DNA of 64,000 nt from Schistocerca nitens (taxonomy: Eukaryota > Arthropoda > Insecta > Orthoptera > Acrididae). The stretch is taken from the NCBI RefSeq assembly GCF_023898315.1, contig NC_064619.1:500560594-500624593 (forward strand). Direction: 5' to 3'. Within the stretch, counting starts at the first letter, position 1, and every line of letters begins with the position of its first letter. Positions 33,621-44,821 of the stretch are shown here, piece by piece. Under the pieces are notes generated by a model. The model had not been told where the DNA came from, ran no database searches, and worked only from the letters and a program-made list of their open reading frames with translations. A program made the translations under genes and the position numbers.

Positions 33621-33850
33621 AGAGGTTGAAAGAATCAGCCAACCAGTTGCAAAGCAAAGGTTTATTAGCCCTTCTTCTTCAGAAGGAATGGGCCTCGTTA
33701 CACCACAAGATGATACATTATATTAGCTGAAGCCCAGCGGCTCTTGTCATCTGAAAAAAAAAAAAAAAATTCTAGAAACGTCAAAACCTAACTCAAGGGC
33801 TAATAAATCTTCGTTTTGTAACTGGTCGACTGATTTTTTTCAATCTCTTC
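33621..33850. repeat. Imperfect fold-back repeat (~52-bp arms)
   Basis: The left arm (33621-33672) contains ACCAGTTGCAAAGCAAAGG and TTTATTAGCCCTT. The right arm (33793-33850) is its diverged complement (AAGGGCTAATAAATCTTCG, TTTTGTAACTGGT). About 120 bp separates them, including an A run at 33752-33767. A small non-autonomous element or remnant. Confidence 0.65.
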
Positions 33851-34263
33851 CGATTTACACGGCTGCCGTTTCGCATCCATGTTTAAGATTTTGTCTTTAT
33901 TCATATTTTTGGCATCCACATCCAACATTACTGTCTGTTCGTTTATTTGGTTACACGAAGACGAAGAAATCCATAATCCTAACACCAATATTTTATTTCA
34001 CATTATAACGAACGAAATTTAGAACGTGCATAAGTATCCTTTCTTGAACGCCATGCACAGGATCCGGGCTCGATTTCCGATATTTTCGAGGATTTTCCTT
34101 TAGCAGGACTACTGTATCAAGTCTACATGAACGTGAAATAGGATCCACATTTTGGGGAAACAGATATGAACGGCTGGAACGGGAGTATGCTAAACACCCG
34201 CCCCTCTGTACTCACCTGATATCACAGCTTTCTATCAGTACCACCGATGCACGGGGTCGGATG
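33851..34263. other. Unassigned spacer
   Basis: No feature recognised. Confidence 0.4.
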
Positions 34264-34277
34264 GCAGAGTTAACACA

Positions 34278-34481
34278 AAAAAAAAAAAAGGTTCAAATGG
34301 CTCTGAGCACTATGGGACTCAACTGCTGTGGTTATCAGTCCCCTAGAACTTAGAACTACTTAAACCTAACTAACCTAAGGACAGCACACACATCCATGCC
34401 CGAGGCAGGATTCGAACCTGCGACCGTAGCAGTCGCACGGTTCCGGACTGCGCGCCTAGAACCGCGAGACCACCGCGGCCG
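34278..34481 (-). mobile_element. tRNA-derived SINE with oligo-A/T tail
   Basis: Minus-orientation full-length copy. The 3' tail is a 13-base A run on this strand (oligo-T in the element). The 14-bp duplication GCAGAGTTAACACA flanks it (34264-34277 and 34482-34495), perfect, so the insertion is fairly young. The variant GGACTGCGCGCCTAGAACC in the head region is shared with the copy at 32878, suggesting a subfamily. Confidence 0.93.
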
Positions 34482-34495
34482 GCAGAGTTAACACA

Positions 34496-36055
34496 CCACT
34501 GGACTCTATAGCAGTTGGGTTTCTCCCTGAGTGCTCGTCATATATAGCTGGATTTAAACTTTTGGAAAGTTCAGATCAAAACAGAATGAAAATTTCCTTA
34601 TACTGCTTCCTTTCCTTCACTTCTCAGTTGCCTAAATTCGCTAGCAGAGTAGTTTATATCCCATGACCGGTGTTTTCGCACCCCTATATGGCAAAGAGTG
34701 TGTGTACGTCACGTGTTAACGCTGGTGCTTTGCTGTTATCTAGTAGCGAGGAATGCTGTCATTCTAAACGGAATGCTGACTTATGTGTAATGAGGTACAG
34801 TCCTAGTGGTTGTGAAATTTTTCGAGATTAAATTTGTCAGTATACTGTTAATGTACGTACGCCATAAAGGGACAAACCACACCTTTACAATCAAATAAAG
34901 ACACTTAACCATTATTCTTCGAATGCAGTTATTCTACTGCCGCTTCCTTTACAAAAGGTTGGAAAAACTTGGAGGTATTACGTATATGCTTGTTACGCCC
35001 TAGTGATTGACATTGTTGAGCTTTACATTTCCTCGGCCTTCCTTATGGTCTCCTGCTCACTGAGTAATAATGCACCATTACTTTTGGTATTATGTCGTCT
35101 TCCACTCTTGCGACATGGCCCTTCCTTAATCTGCTTATTTAAGGTCTTAACTACCAGTTATCCTCTGATGTCAGCATCCATCTACAGTTGGACAGTGTGT
35201 ACCAACCTACACTTCACAGCTCAGATGTTTGTATTCTTCACTCATTTCTCTTTGTTACAGTCCACGACTTACTTAAATAGTCATGGTTGGTTGTGACTCG
35301 TTTTGTAGAACTTAAGTATTCTGTCTTGGTTTAGTTCTGAAGGTTCTACAAAATGGCGCTGGTGTAGTGGTGGTGGTCACAGCATAAGCCATGAAATGGA
35401 GAAGCCGTTTCCGTGCTTGTCACTCCTGCCTCGATGGAGGGAATGTTATCGGTGACAGTAAGTGCAGGGTAAATTATTCACCTATGGGTTGTCTGCGTTG
35501 TGGTGATTTGATTGTTACGCTGTCCTCCATGACCGATCTACTTCTAGTCCTCTCAGTTTGAACAGTCGTGTTCGCTGGCTTTTCGATCCTCTCTACCTGG
35601 TAAACGTCGTCGTTTCTGGTATTCAGATGCTGACGTGGTAGCTGTAGAGAGCAATCGTCGCTGCGTGTGGAGAGGCCGGCCTGAGCTGTGTCTTTTGACG
35701 GCAATATGTTGCGAGGGGCGTGGCCCCACGCCACGTGCCGCAGTTGAGACCGCAGGCGCTATCGTGATGGCACCAGAGCTGAGCAGTGTCTACGGACGCC
35801 GCATCCCTTCTGCAGGTGACATCCAGGTACGGCTGAAACCTACACTCCGCTACCTGAAATGTGCTTTCATAGCATTATCTTAGTTATTATGTCGCTGTCG
35901 GTCGACTGTTTCTTGTGCTTCAACTTCGGCAACATTTGTTATCACTACCATTGAAATGTGGATGCTGAAAGACTAAATTGCTAGTAAGAATGTTACTGCT
36001 GAAAGCCAAGAAGTGAAGCCCCATTTCTCTCTCAAATGAAATATGATTAATATCA
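34496..36055. other. Unassigned sequence, no gene confirmed
   Basis: About 1.6 kb. A GC-richer part around 35640-35880 has an 82-codon frame (35635-35883) without any motif I know. No terminal repeats or RNA-gene signatures found. Confidence 0.4.
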
Positions 36056-37618
36056 CACTACTGGCCATTAAAATTGCTACACCAAGAAGATATGCAGAAC
36101 GGGAATTCATTGGACAAATATACTAGAACCGACGTGTGATTACATTAAACGCAGTTTGGAAGCATAGATCCTGAGAAATCAGTACCCAGAACAACCACCT
36201 CTGGCCGTAATAACGACCTTGATACGCCTGGGCATTGAGTAAAACAGAGCTTGGATGGCGTGTCCAGGTGCAGCTGCCCATGCAGATTCAACACGACACA
36301 CAGTTCATCAAGAGTAGTGACTGACGTATTATGACGAACCAGTTGCTGGGCCGCCATTGACCAGACGTTTCCAGTTGGTGAGATCTGGAGAATGTGCTGG
36401 CCAGGGCAGCAGTCGAACATTTTCTGTATCCAGAAAGGCCCGTGCAGGAACTGCAACATGCGGCCGTGCACTATCCTGCTGAAATGTAGGGTTTCTCAGG
36501 AATCGAATGAAGGGTAGAGCCACATCTGAAATGTAACGTCACCTGTTCAAAGTGCCGTCAATCCGAGCAAGAGGTGACCGAGAGGTGTAACCAATGCCAC
36601 CCCATACCATCACGCCGGGTGATACGACAGTATGGCGATGACGAATACACGCTTCCAATGTGCGCTCACCACGATGTCGCCAAACACGGATGCGACCATC
36701 ATGATGCTGTAAACGGAATCTGGATTCATCCGAAAAACGACATTTTGCCATTCGTGCACCCAGGTTCGTCGTTGAGTACACCATCGCAGGCGCTCCTGTC
36801 TGTGATGAAGCGTCAAGGGTAACCGCTGCCATGGTCTCCGCGTTGATAGTCCATGCTGCTGCAAACAGCGTCGAACTGTTCGTGCAGGTGGTTGTTGTCT
36901 TGCAAACGTCCCCATCTGTTGACTCAGGGATCGAGACGTGGATGCACGATTCGTTACAGCCATGCGGATATTATGCCTGTCATCTTGACTGCTACAGATA
37001 CGAGGCCGTTGGGATCCAGCACGGCGTTCTGTATTACCCTCCTGAACCCACCGATTCTATATTCTGCTAATAGTCATTGGATCTCGACCAACGCGAGCAG
37101 CAATGTCGCGATACGATAAACCGTAACCGCTAGGCTACAATCCGACCTTTATCAAAGTCGGAAACGTGATGGTACGCATTTCTCCTCCTTACACGAGGCA
37201 TCACAACAACGTTTCACGAGGCAATGCCGGTCAACTGCTGTTTGTGTATGAGAAATCGGTTGGAAACTTTCCTCATGTCAGCACGTTGTAGGTGTCGCCA
37301 CCGGCGCCAACCTTGTGTGGATGCTCTGAAAAGCTAATCATTTGAAACTTCCTGGCAGATTAAAACTGTGTGCCGGACCGAGACTCGAACTCGGGACCTT
37401 TGCCTTTCGCGGGCAAGTGCTCCCGAGTTCGAGTCTCGGTCCGGCACACAGTTTTAATCTGCCAGGAAGTTTCATATCAGCGCACACTCCGCTGCAGAGT
37501 GAAAATCTCATTCTGGAAGCTAATCATTTGCATATTACAGCATCTTCTTCCTGTCGGTTAAATTTCGCTTCTGTAGCACGTCATATTCGTGGTGTAGCAA
37601 TTTTAATGGCCAGTAGTG
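36056..37618 (-). mobile_element. Tc1-like element, family B copy 3 (dead)
   Basis: Ends CACTACTGGCCATTAAAATT and its complement; TA at 37619-37620, left flank mutated to CA. The transposase runs from ATG 37201 (minus strand) to a stop near 36179 and is broken by frameshifts. Readable blocks include TSRSLSQQMGTFARQQPPA, HHRQERLRWCTQRRTWVHEW, HHDGRIRVWRHRGERTLEAC and TFQQDSARPHVAVPARAFL. The Glu region is lost by a frameshift after SPDL. A snap-back SINE is inserted at 37345-37516. Confidence 0.9.
37345..37516. mobile_element. Snap-back SINE-like insertion (tRNA-like inverted repeat)
   Basis: Flanked by the perfect 14-bp duplication AAGCTAATCATTTG (37331-37344 and 37517-37530). The first ~52 bp (AAACTTCCTGGCAGATTAAA ... 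GACTCGAACTCGGGA) return as an exact inverted copy after a 24-base spacer. Each arm contains a B-box-like tRNA element (GAGTTCGAGTC). A 3' stretch of about 45 bp (ATCAGCGCACACTCCGC..) is single copy. It probably arose by template switching during reverse transcription of a tRNA-like SINE. Confidence 0.85.
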
Positions 37619-37620
37619 TA

Positions 37621-38574
37621 AAATACAGTAATCGGTTGCTGAATACAATTTACCTCTTTTAATATTAATCAGAATAGAAAGTTCCTGCACACTAAGTCAT
37701 TATGGATTGAAATAAATTGTAATGAAATATGAATATAAATTACGACTTGTAGGGATTGATTGAGATGTTATTTGTTCTAATTTTTGTAAATTAAATTTTT
37801 AATTAATAATTCACACTAATTGGGTCTGTTAATTTCGCGGCTGTTGAAAGGATTAAAGTTCTACTGGCTTTATCAGTAAGCTCCTTAGGACCTGGAACAC
37901 TGCCGTATATGTTTATGTACAATCCCATTTCGCGTTCAAATATTTAATAGACTAACTAGGATGTCGGAGAGCCCATTTCAAAAGCTCTGTGTTTGATGAA
38001 CACGCCGTAACTCGCAGAAACGGCCGTTGCACGGAGAGATCTCTTGGGAGATTTCTGTTATAAAAGAAGTGGCGTGAGGTCCTTTAACGAGTATGTCTCC
38101 GCGGTCGCGTGGTCTATTTTTTGTGTCGAGCACATAAAAAAGAAACAAGGGCGCCACCTCCTACTATTCGACTGTTGTCTTGGCTTCGGAACGCGACGGA
38201 GAGGAGAACTGCTTACGTCACTCGTCTAGTTTGATCTGATTCTCTTTCATTTCGCTCATTTCAGCCCATCTTGTGATACCGATCGGGTTTGTATTCCGAA
38301 CGTTATTTCGTGTTAGCACCGTGATAGGCAACAGACCTTGGCATTCCAAAATAACAGGAGTATCTACAAACGATGGAGGCCACTAAATCGGAATGGTTTC
38401 AGATTCACCACGCTCCCGCTCCGCTGATCGCTGCCGCAGAGAATGTACGCGGGGATTTGACCGTTGCGTTCGTAAAATGACCACAGGTTTCCAGTTCCCT
38501 AGAAATTCTGTTAGCGCCAGCTTTAGGCAAAAAATTAATTCCGTTTCCCCTGTGACTAGTCTATGCTTTTTCCG
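37621..38574. other. Unassigned sequence
   Basis: AT-rich first, then GC-richer after 38000. No feature recognised. The frame at 38044-38229 has no known motif. Confidence 0.4.
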
Positions 38575-38587
38575 ATACTTGATTCAA

Positions 38588-38789
38588 AAAAAATGGTTCA
38601 AATGGCTCTGAGCACTATGGGACTCAACTGCTGAGGTCATCAGTCCCCTAGAACTTAGAACTAATTAAACCTAACTAACCTAAGGACATCACAAACATCC
38701 ATGCCCGAGGCAGGATTCGAACCTGCGACCGTAGCGGTCTTGCGGTTCCAGACTGCAGCGCCTTTAACCGCACGGCCACTTCGGCCGGC
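38588..38789 (-). mobile_element. tRNA-derived SINE (common family), full length
   Basis: Minus-orientation copy with oligo-A on this strand at its 3' end. The 13-bp duplication ATACTTGATTCAA flanks it (38575-38587 and 38790-38802), perfect. Confidence 0.93.
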
Positions 38790-38802
38790 ATACTTGATTC
38801 AA

Positions 38803-39838
38803 TTCCTCGGCGTACATACTTGTTGTTCCACCACTATTCAGTATTGATGTCTACTGTAATATGATCAACTGTTAAATATCCATCTTAATCTCTAATTAAC
38901 TGCATGAATTATTTGTTAATGGCAGTGATACAGGGCAAAGCACGATGGACGAAAAACAGCGCTTCTAAAAACCATTAGAGTAAGAAATCATTTTTGTTTA
39001 AAGAAACGTTCATCAGAAATCTGTATGGGGGGAGACTGAATAAACTGTAAGGTAAAATAGAAGATAACCAAGATGCAGAGAAGGAATGGAAAAATATTAA
39101 AACTGTAACAGAACAGGAAGCTGCAAAAGCTCTAGAGTCTAGGACATCTAGAGTCAAAGAAAAAACAAAAATGGATTCAGTTACTAGAACATCAGTATAG
39201 ATAGATTGATGAAGAGAGAAATAGAGGCATATTTAAAATGATTGAAGAACAGGACAGCTGGAAATAGGAGGAATATAAAACATTACCTAAATAATCTAAG
39301 AAACTATAACGTAAAATTAATAAAGAATGTTGTGGTAGATTCATTTTGGAGGGGAATTTGCTTAAAACATTATGAAGAAGTTGGATAAAAATGTAAGAGA
39401 TGAAGGGTGAATAGAAGTGATAAGTAAGACACAATCGGCGTAGTACTATAAGAAACAACATGCTGATGCAATGGATCAGTAAATTAAGTTTCTGTACTTA
39501 TGATTTCAAGGAAGGAATTATTCTTCGAAATTACTCTTTGTTGATGATCACATTGTGATTGCTGACAGCGAGAACACACTCCAAGCGGCTGAATTTCACG
39601 ATCTATTAATACCTCAAAAAAGTTTTGGTTTACATGGGTCAGGGGCCAATTCCTAGTATAATAATAATAAATCAGAAAATAGGAAGAGTAACTCGTTCAA
39701 CTTCTTAGGAAATATTATCTTATTTATAGTAGAAAGGGACATACAGAAGAAAACAGGGTTTAATTAACGGAACATTCTGTTGAACCTTCAGAATTAAACT
39801 GACAGAATACCAGTGATTAATTGTCCAAACTGAATTGT
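38803..39838. other. AT-rich sequence with possible reverse-transcriptase scrap
   Basis: At 39515-39600 the plus strand reads roughly RNYSLLxVDDHIVIADSENT across one frameshift. This resembles the FADD-type catalytic motif and following block of a LINE reverse transcriptase. Upstream, EKEWKNIKTVTEQEAAKAL (about 39080-39135) could be linker of the same element. Weak; no ends found. Confidence 0.35.
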
Positions 39839-39846
39839 GTGTGTCG

Positions 39847-40034
39847 GGGCCAGGGTGGCCGAGCGGCTCTAGGCGCTTCAGTCTGGAACCGCGCGACCGC
39901 TACGGTCGCAGGTACGAATTCTGCCTCGGGCGTGGATGTGTGTGATGTCCTTAGATTAGTTAGGTTTAAGTAGTTCTAAGTTCTAGGGGACTGATGACCT
40001 CAGAAGTCCCATAGTGCTCAGAGCGATTTGAACA
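39847..40034 (+). mobile_element. tRNA-derived SINE (common family)
   Basis: Plus orientation: A box TGGCCGAGCGG, B box mutated (GGTACGAATTC), body and tail GAGCGATTTGAACAA. Short flanks GTGTGTCG at 39839-39846 and 40041-40048 suggest the duplication. Confidence 0.88.
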
Positions 40035-40048
40035 ATTCGGGTGTGTCG

Positions 40049-40498
40049 CCTCGCCGAAGCATGGATGCTGGAACCCTGTAGAACCCCGTACCCGCTCCGG
40101 TGCAGGATGTCCTCATCACAAGCGACAGATCAAGACCAGTAACTCCCTATATGCCTACGATACGACGCTCCTGAGTCAGAGCAGGAGCCCCCACGTGCTT
40201 CAAACCGTCTGGCATACTCCAAATTGTCACGTGTACCAGCCTGAGACGACCCATGCCCCATCTTCGCGCAGCACCCCGTTCCGCTGGCTCTGCCAGTTGT
40301 TACGGTCAGTGGTACGCCAATATCATGGGCAAAAACCATTAAATTCTTGAAATGTCAAGTCAAAAACACCTTCAACCGTCTGTATTTCTAATTTTTCTAC
40401 CAGTTTCTGCGTTACAATATTCCATCTTCAGGCACCTGTATAAAGAGGACAATATTAACAGTGTAACATAACAAAAAGGCGATGTAAAATTTAAGAAA
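40049..40498. other. Unassigned spacer
   Basis: A minus-strand frame (40130-40339) has no recognisable motif. Confidence 0.4.
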
Positions 40499-40509
40499 TC
40501 AAATTATTT

Positions 40510-40686
40510 GCCGGCCACTGTGGCCGAGCGGTTCTAGGCGCTGCTGCTACGGTCGCAGGTTCGAATCCTCCCTCGGGCATGGATGTGTGTGATGTCCTTA
40601 GGTTATTTAGCTTTAAGTAGTTCTACGTCTAGGGGACTGATGACCTCAGATGTTAAGTCTCATAGTGCTTGGAGCTACTTGAATTT
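40510..40686 (+). mobile_element. tRNA-derived SINE (common family), small internal deletion
   Basis: Plus orientation, with about 18 bp of the head missing (GGCGCTGCTGCTACGG). The B box GGTTCGAATCC is intact. The 11-bp duplication TCAAATTATTT flanks it (40499-40509 and 40687-40697). Confidence 0.92.
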
Positions 40687-40697
40687 TCAAATTATTT

Positions 40698-41259
40698 ACA
40701 GTGGTTATATTCAGTAAGCAAGAAACAGAAATCAAAACGTAGAGGAATTGACATCAAATTTAAAGGTAGGTTAAGGAATCAATGAGAGGACAGTCGCACA
40801 CTGTATGAACACAGATCAGAGAATAAGATATATCTACCATATGAATAGGCAACTAGGGGGTTACATATCGACAAACAACTAGTATGGAATGCTAATGTCA
40901 ATGGCCGTGAATCAACTGAAGCAAAACAGTCAGTCATTACTGATGAGTACAGTCTCAAGGTAAAATATTTACTTATATGTTAAAATCACTTACTGGACGT
41001 CGATCCCATACACTAATAATAACTAATAAAACAAGAATATAAAGCTATGCCAACGTAATCTATCAATCAAAGATTCATAAGGTAATTTACATTTTAACGA
41101 AACAAACAGTGAAGCGAGTTCCATAACCAACATTATCATGAACTTGGGATGTCTCCTGGCAGACAGGTGTCTGGCTAGGTGATGTACCAAACTATAAACT
41201 GCAATGGTTTCGAGGGACTAACAGAAGTGGTAAAGGCTGCCAGTCCTGCTTGCGAGATG
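40698..41259. other. Unassigned spacer
   Basis: No coding region recognised. The LINE 5' region may extend into the right part. Confidence 0.4.
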
Positions 41260-41574
41260 AAAACAGAACTGACCATTAGCAGCATAGTCGACAGGATCGA
41301 TTGCTGACCTATGGTATAGAGCCGAGTGCAAGGTCTGACTCAGAAGCTCGAACGGTTCTGTGACCATGTAGGCTGCAGATTCCTCGACTCGACTTGCGCC
41401 TTAGGGGGGTTGGGTTACGGGTTCCGCTGAGTAAGTTGAGGCGGTTACACGGGTAGCAGGGCCTGTGTGGCGTGGACTGGGTGGTTCTTTAGGTTGGGGG
41501 GGGGGGGGGAGGGGGCTCGAGAAAACAGAAAAGGACTTCGGTCACAAAAGATGCAGGCCGAACACGGGAAGAAC

Positions 41575-42535
41575 GTAGATACAGGAACCATCAGTATAAC
41601 AGTTGTAAACTGTCGTAGCTGTGTTGGTAAAGTACCAGAGCTCCAAGCACTAGTAGAAAGCACTGATGCTCAAATCGTTATAGGCACTGAAAGCTGGCTA
41701 AAGCCGGAGATAAGTTCGGCCGAAATTTTTGCGAAGAACCTAACCGTGTTTTGAAAGGATAGCCTAAAAACAGTTGGCGGTGGCGTGTTTGTTGCTTTTA
41801 GAAGTAGTTTACATTGTCGCGAAATTGAAGCGGATAGTTACTGTGAGCCCGCATCTCGTGGTCGTGCGGTAGCGTTCTCGCTTCGCACGCCCGGGTTCCC
41901 GGGTTCGATTCCCGGCGGGGTCAGGGATTTTCTCTGCCTCGTGATGGCTGGGTGTTGTGTGATGTCCTTAGGTTAGTTAGGTTTAAGTACTTCTAAGTTC
42001 TAGGGGACTGATGACCATAGATGTTAAGTCCCATAGTGCTCAGAGCCATTTGAACCATAGTTACTGTGAATTAGTATAGGCAGAGGTCATTCTTGGCAAC
42101 CGGAATAAAATAATAATTGGACCCTTTTATCGACCTTCCAATTCAGATGATACAATCGCTGAAAAGTTCAAAGAAAAATTGAGTTTAATTTCAAACATGC
42201 AACCGACTCACTCAATTATATTTATTGGTGCCTTTAATTTATCCTCGATATGCTGGCGAAAATACACGTTTAAGTCCGTAGCTATGTATAAAACATCATC
42301 CGAAATTGTGGTAAACGCGTTCTCTGAAAATTATTTCGAACAGTTAGTTCATGAGATCACGCGAATAGTAAACGGTTGTGAAAACACACTTGATCTCTTA
42401 CCAACAAATAATCCTGAGCTAATAACGAGCATCAAAACGGATACAGGGATTAGTGTACACCGTGTTGTCGTACCGAGACTGAATACTGTAACTCCCAAAA
42501 CCTCCAAAAAAATACCTATTCAAAAAAGCAGATAA
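41575..42535 (+). pseudogene. LINE endonuclease (AP-endonuclease-like) domain, broken
   Basis: Reads VVNCRSCVGKVPELQALVES, then VIGTESWLKPEISSAEIF, a stop after NLTVF, then KTVGGGVFVAFRSSLHCREI. After the SINE it continues with IIIGPFYRPSN and IIFIGAFNLSSICW (the normal GDFN catalytic motif has become GAFN). The domain would nick target DNA to prime reverse transcription. Inactive: stop codons, SINE insertion and the lost catalytic Asp. Confidence 0.8.
41847..42056 (+). mobile_element. Head-swapped tRNA-derived SINE
   Basis: The 3' two-thirds (TGTGTGATGTCCTTAGG ... GAGCCATTTGAACC) equal the common SINE of this window, but the tRNA-like head is different (GCATCTCGTGGTCGTGCGGT, B box GGTTCGATTCC, then CGGCGGGGTC). 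The perfect 13-bp duplication ATAGTTACTGTGA flanks it (41834-41846 and 42057-42069). It sits in the LINE endonuclease region. Confidence 0.92.
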
Positions 42536-43109
42536 AAATTCACTTGACGACTTCCTGAGACACAATCTCCACTGCTTCCAATTAACAATGTAAGAGTAGA
42601 CCAGATATGGCTTGAATTGAAAGAAATAGTATCGGCAGCTATTGAGACATTTATACCAAACAAATTAACAAACGAAGGAGCTGATCCTCCTTGGTACACA
42701 AAATGGGTCAAAACACTTGCAGAATCAACGAAAAAACATGCCAAATTCAAACGGTCGCAAAATCTCCAAGATTGGAGATCTTCTACAGATGCTCGAAATT
42801 TAGAGCGGACTACAATGCGAGATGCTTATAATAGTTTCCACAACGAAACTTGATCTCGAAACCTGGCAGAAAACCCAAAGAGATTCTGGTCGTACGTGAA
42901 GAATGCTAGCAGCAAGTCAAGTCAGTGCCTTCTCATTGCGATAGCAATGGAGATACTATTGAAGACAGTTCTGCGAAAGCAGAGTTACTAAACCCAGACT
43001 TCCGAAATTCCTACACCAAAGAAGACGAAGTAAATATTCAGGAATTTTAATCAAGAACAGTAACGTTGAAGTAGATATCCTTGGAGTAGTGAAGCAACTT
43101 GAATTACTT

Positions 43110-44330
43110 ATCAACAGCAAGTCTCCCGGTCCAAACTGTATACAAGTTAGGTTTCCTTCACAGTATACTGACACAATAGCTCCATACTGAACAATCATAT
43201 ACAACCGTTCGCTCGACGAAAGATCCGTATCTAAAGATTGTAACGTTGCACAGCTCACACTAATATTCAAGAAAGGTAGTAGGAGTAATGCAGTGAATTA
43301 CAGGCCCATACCATTAACATCGAAGAAAACGGTCTTTTGAGACACAGTCAACACTGATTTAGTGTGTTATTGACGAGGGATTTCAAATTAATTTAGTATT
43401 TCTGGATTTCCGGAAGGCTTTTGACACTGTACCACACAAACGGCTTGTGGCGAAATTGCGTGCTTATGGAATATCGTCTCAGTTTTGTGACTGGATTCGT
43501 GATTTCCTGTCAGAGAGGTTACGGTTCGTAGTAATTGACGGAAAGTCATCGAGCAAAACAGAAGCGATTTCTGGCATTCCCCAAGGTAGTGTTATAGGCC
43601 CTTTGCTCTTCCTTATCTATATAAACGATTTGGGAAACAATCTGAGCAGCCGTCTTCGGTTGTTTGCATCTGACGCTGTCGTTTATCGGTTAGTAAAGAC
43701 ATCAAAGATCAAAACAAATTGCAGAACGATTGAGAAAAGATATCAGAATGGTGCGAGAACTGGCAATTGACTCTAAATAACGAACAGTGTGCTGTCATCG
43801 ACATGAGTGCTAAAGGGAACCCGTTAAACTTCGGTTACGCGAACAATCAGTCAAATCTAAAGGCCGTAAATTCAACCAAATACCTAGGAATTACGGTTAC
43901 GAACAACTCAAATTGCAAAATACACATAGAAAATGTTGTGGGGAAGGCTAACCAAAGACTGCGTTTTATTGGCAGGACACTTGGAAAAAGTTAAGATCTA
44001 CTAAAGAGACTGTCTACACTACCCTTGTCTGTCCTCTTTTAGAATACTGCTGCGCGGTTGGGGTCCTTACCAGGTAGGACTGACGGAGTACATCGAAAAA
44101 GTTCAAAGGACGAAATTTCAATCACCAACTTTCTCCTCCGAATGTGAAAATTTTTTGTTGACGCCGACCTACATAGGGAGAAACGTTCACCATAATAAGG
44201 GAAGTCGGAGCTCGCTCGGAAAGACATAACTGTCCGTTTTTTCCGCGCGCTGTACGAGATTGGAATAATAGTGAATTGTGAACGTGGTTCGATGAACCTC
44301 CTGGCAGGCACTTACATGTGATTTGCGGAA
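43110..44330 (+). pseudogene. LINE reverse transcriptase, broken
   Basis: Blocks in order: NSKSPGPNCIQV, LIFKKGSRSNAVNYRPIPLT, LDFRKAFDTVPHKRLVAKLR, ISGIPQGSVIGPLLFLIYIN and a catalytic motif reading FASDAVVYR, where the first Asp of FADD is Ser. Then LTLNNEQCAV and STKYLGITV. A frameshift near 43765, others near 43350 and after 43990. It would have copied LINE RNA at the nicked target. Not functional. Confidence 0.88.
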
Positions 44331-44345
44331 TATCGATGTAGATGT

Positions 44346-44821
44346 AAATGCAATGTTCTTCGGAAACTCGTTGGTCTGCTCGTCTTGTTGTCGACGCACA
44401 GCACAGGCGTATCTAATTTCGCTGGAATCTTCTACGAATTGTCATTGTACTTACTGGATTCGGGATTCATTCAGCGACGCTCCTGTACACATATTTGGCG
44501 AGAATAACAGCCTACTCATGACGTCATAACTGAGTCTTGGTGAAAGTCTTTAAAACATCGGCATCTTTCAGCTTCAAGATGTTAAATGAATGTAATTTAT
44601 GTAACAGTATCGACTGCGTTATAGTCATCTTCTGTAAGCTATGCCTTGTTAATGCAAATGTTCTTCTCTATTTTGTGTCCTTTTCTTCATTTCTTGATAA
44701 TTTTTGTATTTTATTATAATGAATCTACTTATTTCTTTGCTCTCCCGTTGCTTTCTTTCCCAAATTTTTTAACTTCAAGTACATCTTTTAAAAATTTTAC
44801 GTGTAAAGAAAACTTCGTGTC
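44346..44821. other. Unassigned AT-rich spacer
   Basis: No feature recognised. Confidence 0.45.

Larger units (their letters stand above)
41260..44345 (+). mobile_element. LINE (non-LTR retrotransposon, Jockey/CR1-like), dead
   Basis: In order on the plus strand: a GC-rich 5' leader, an endonuclease domain (from about 41575), a linker, a reverse transcriptase (about 43110-44000), a C-terminal tail (FAEYRCRCK) and a 3' end GATGTAGATGTAAATG near 44345. Frameshifts and stops throughout, and a SINE at 41847-42056. The clade is inferred from the reverse transcriptase blocks only. The 5' limit is uncertain and no target duplication was identified. Confidence 0.85.

Noticed and set aside
35635-35883. 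82-codon GC-richer frame as a host exon candidate
   Set aside because: No motif, no convincing splice context and no support beyond being open.
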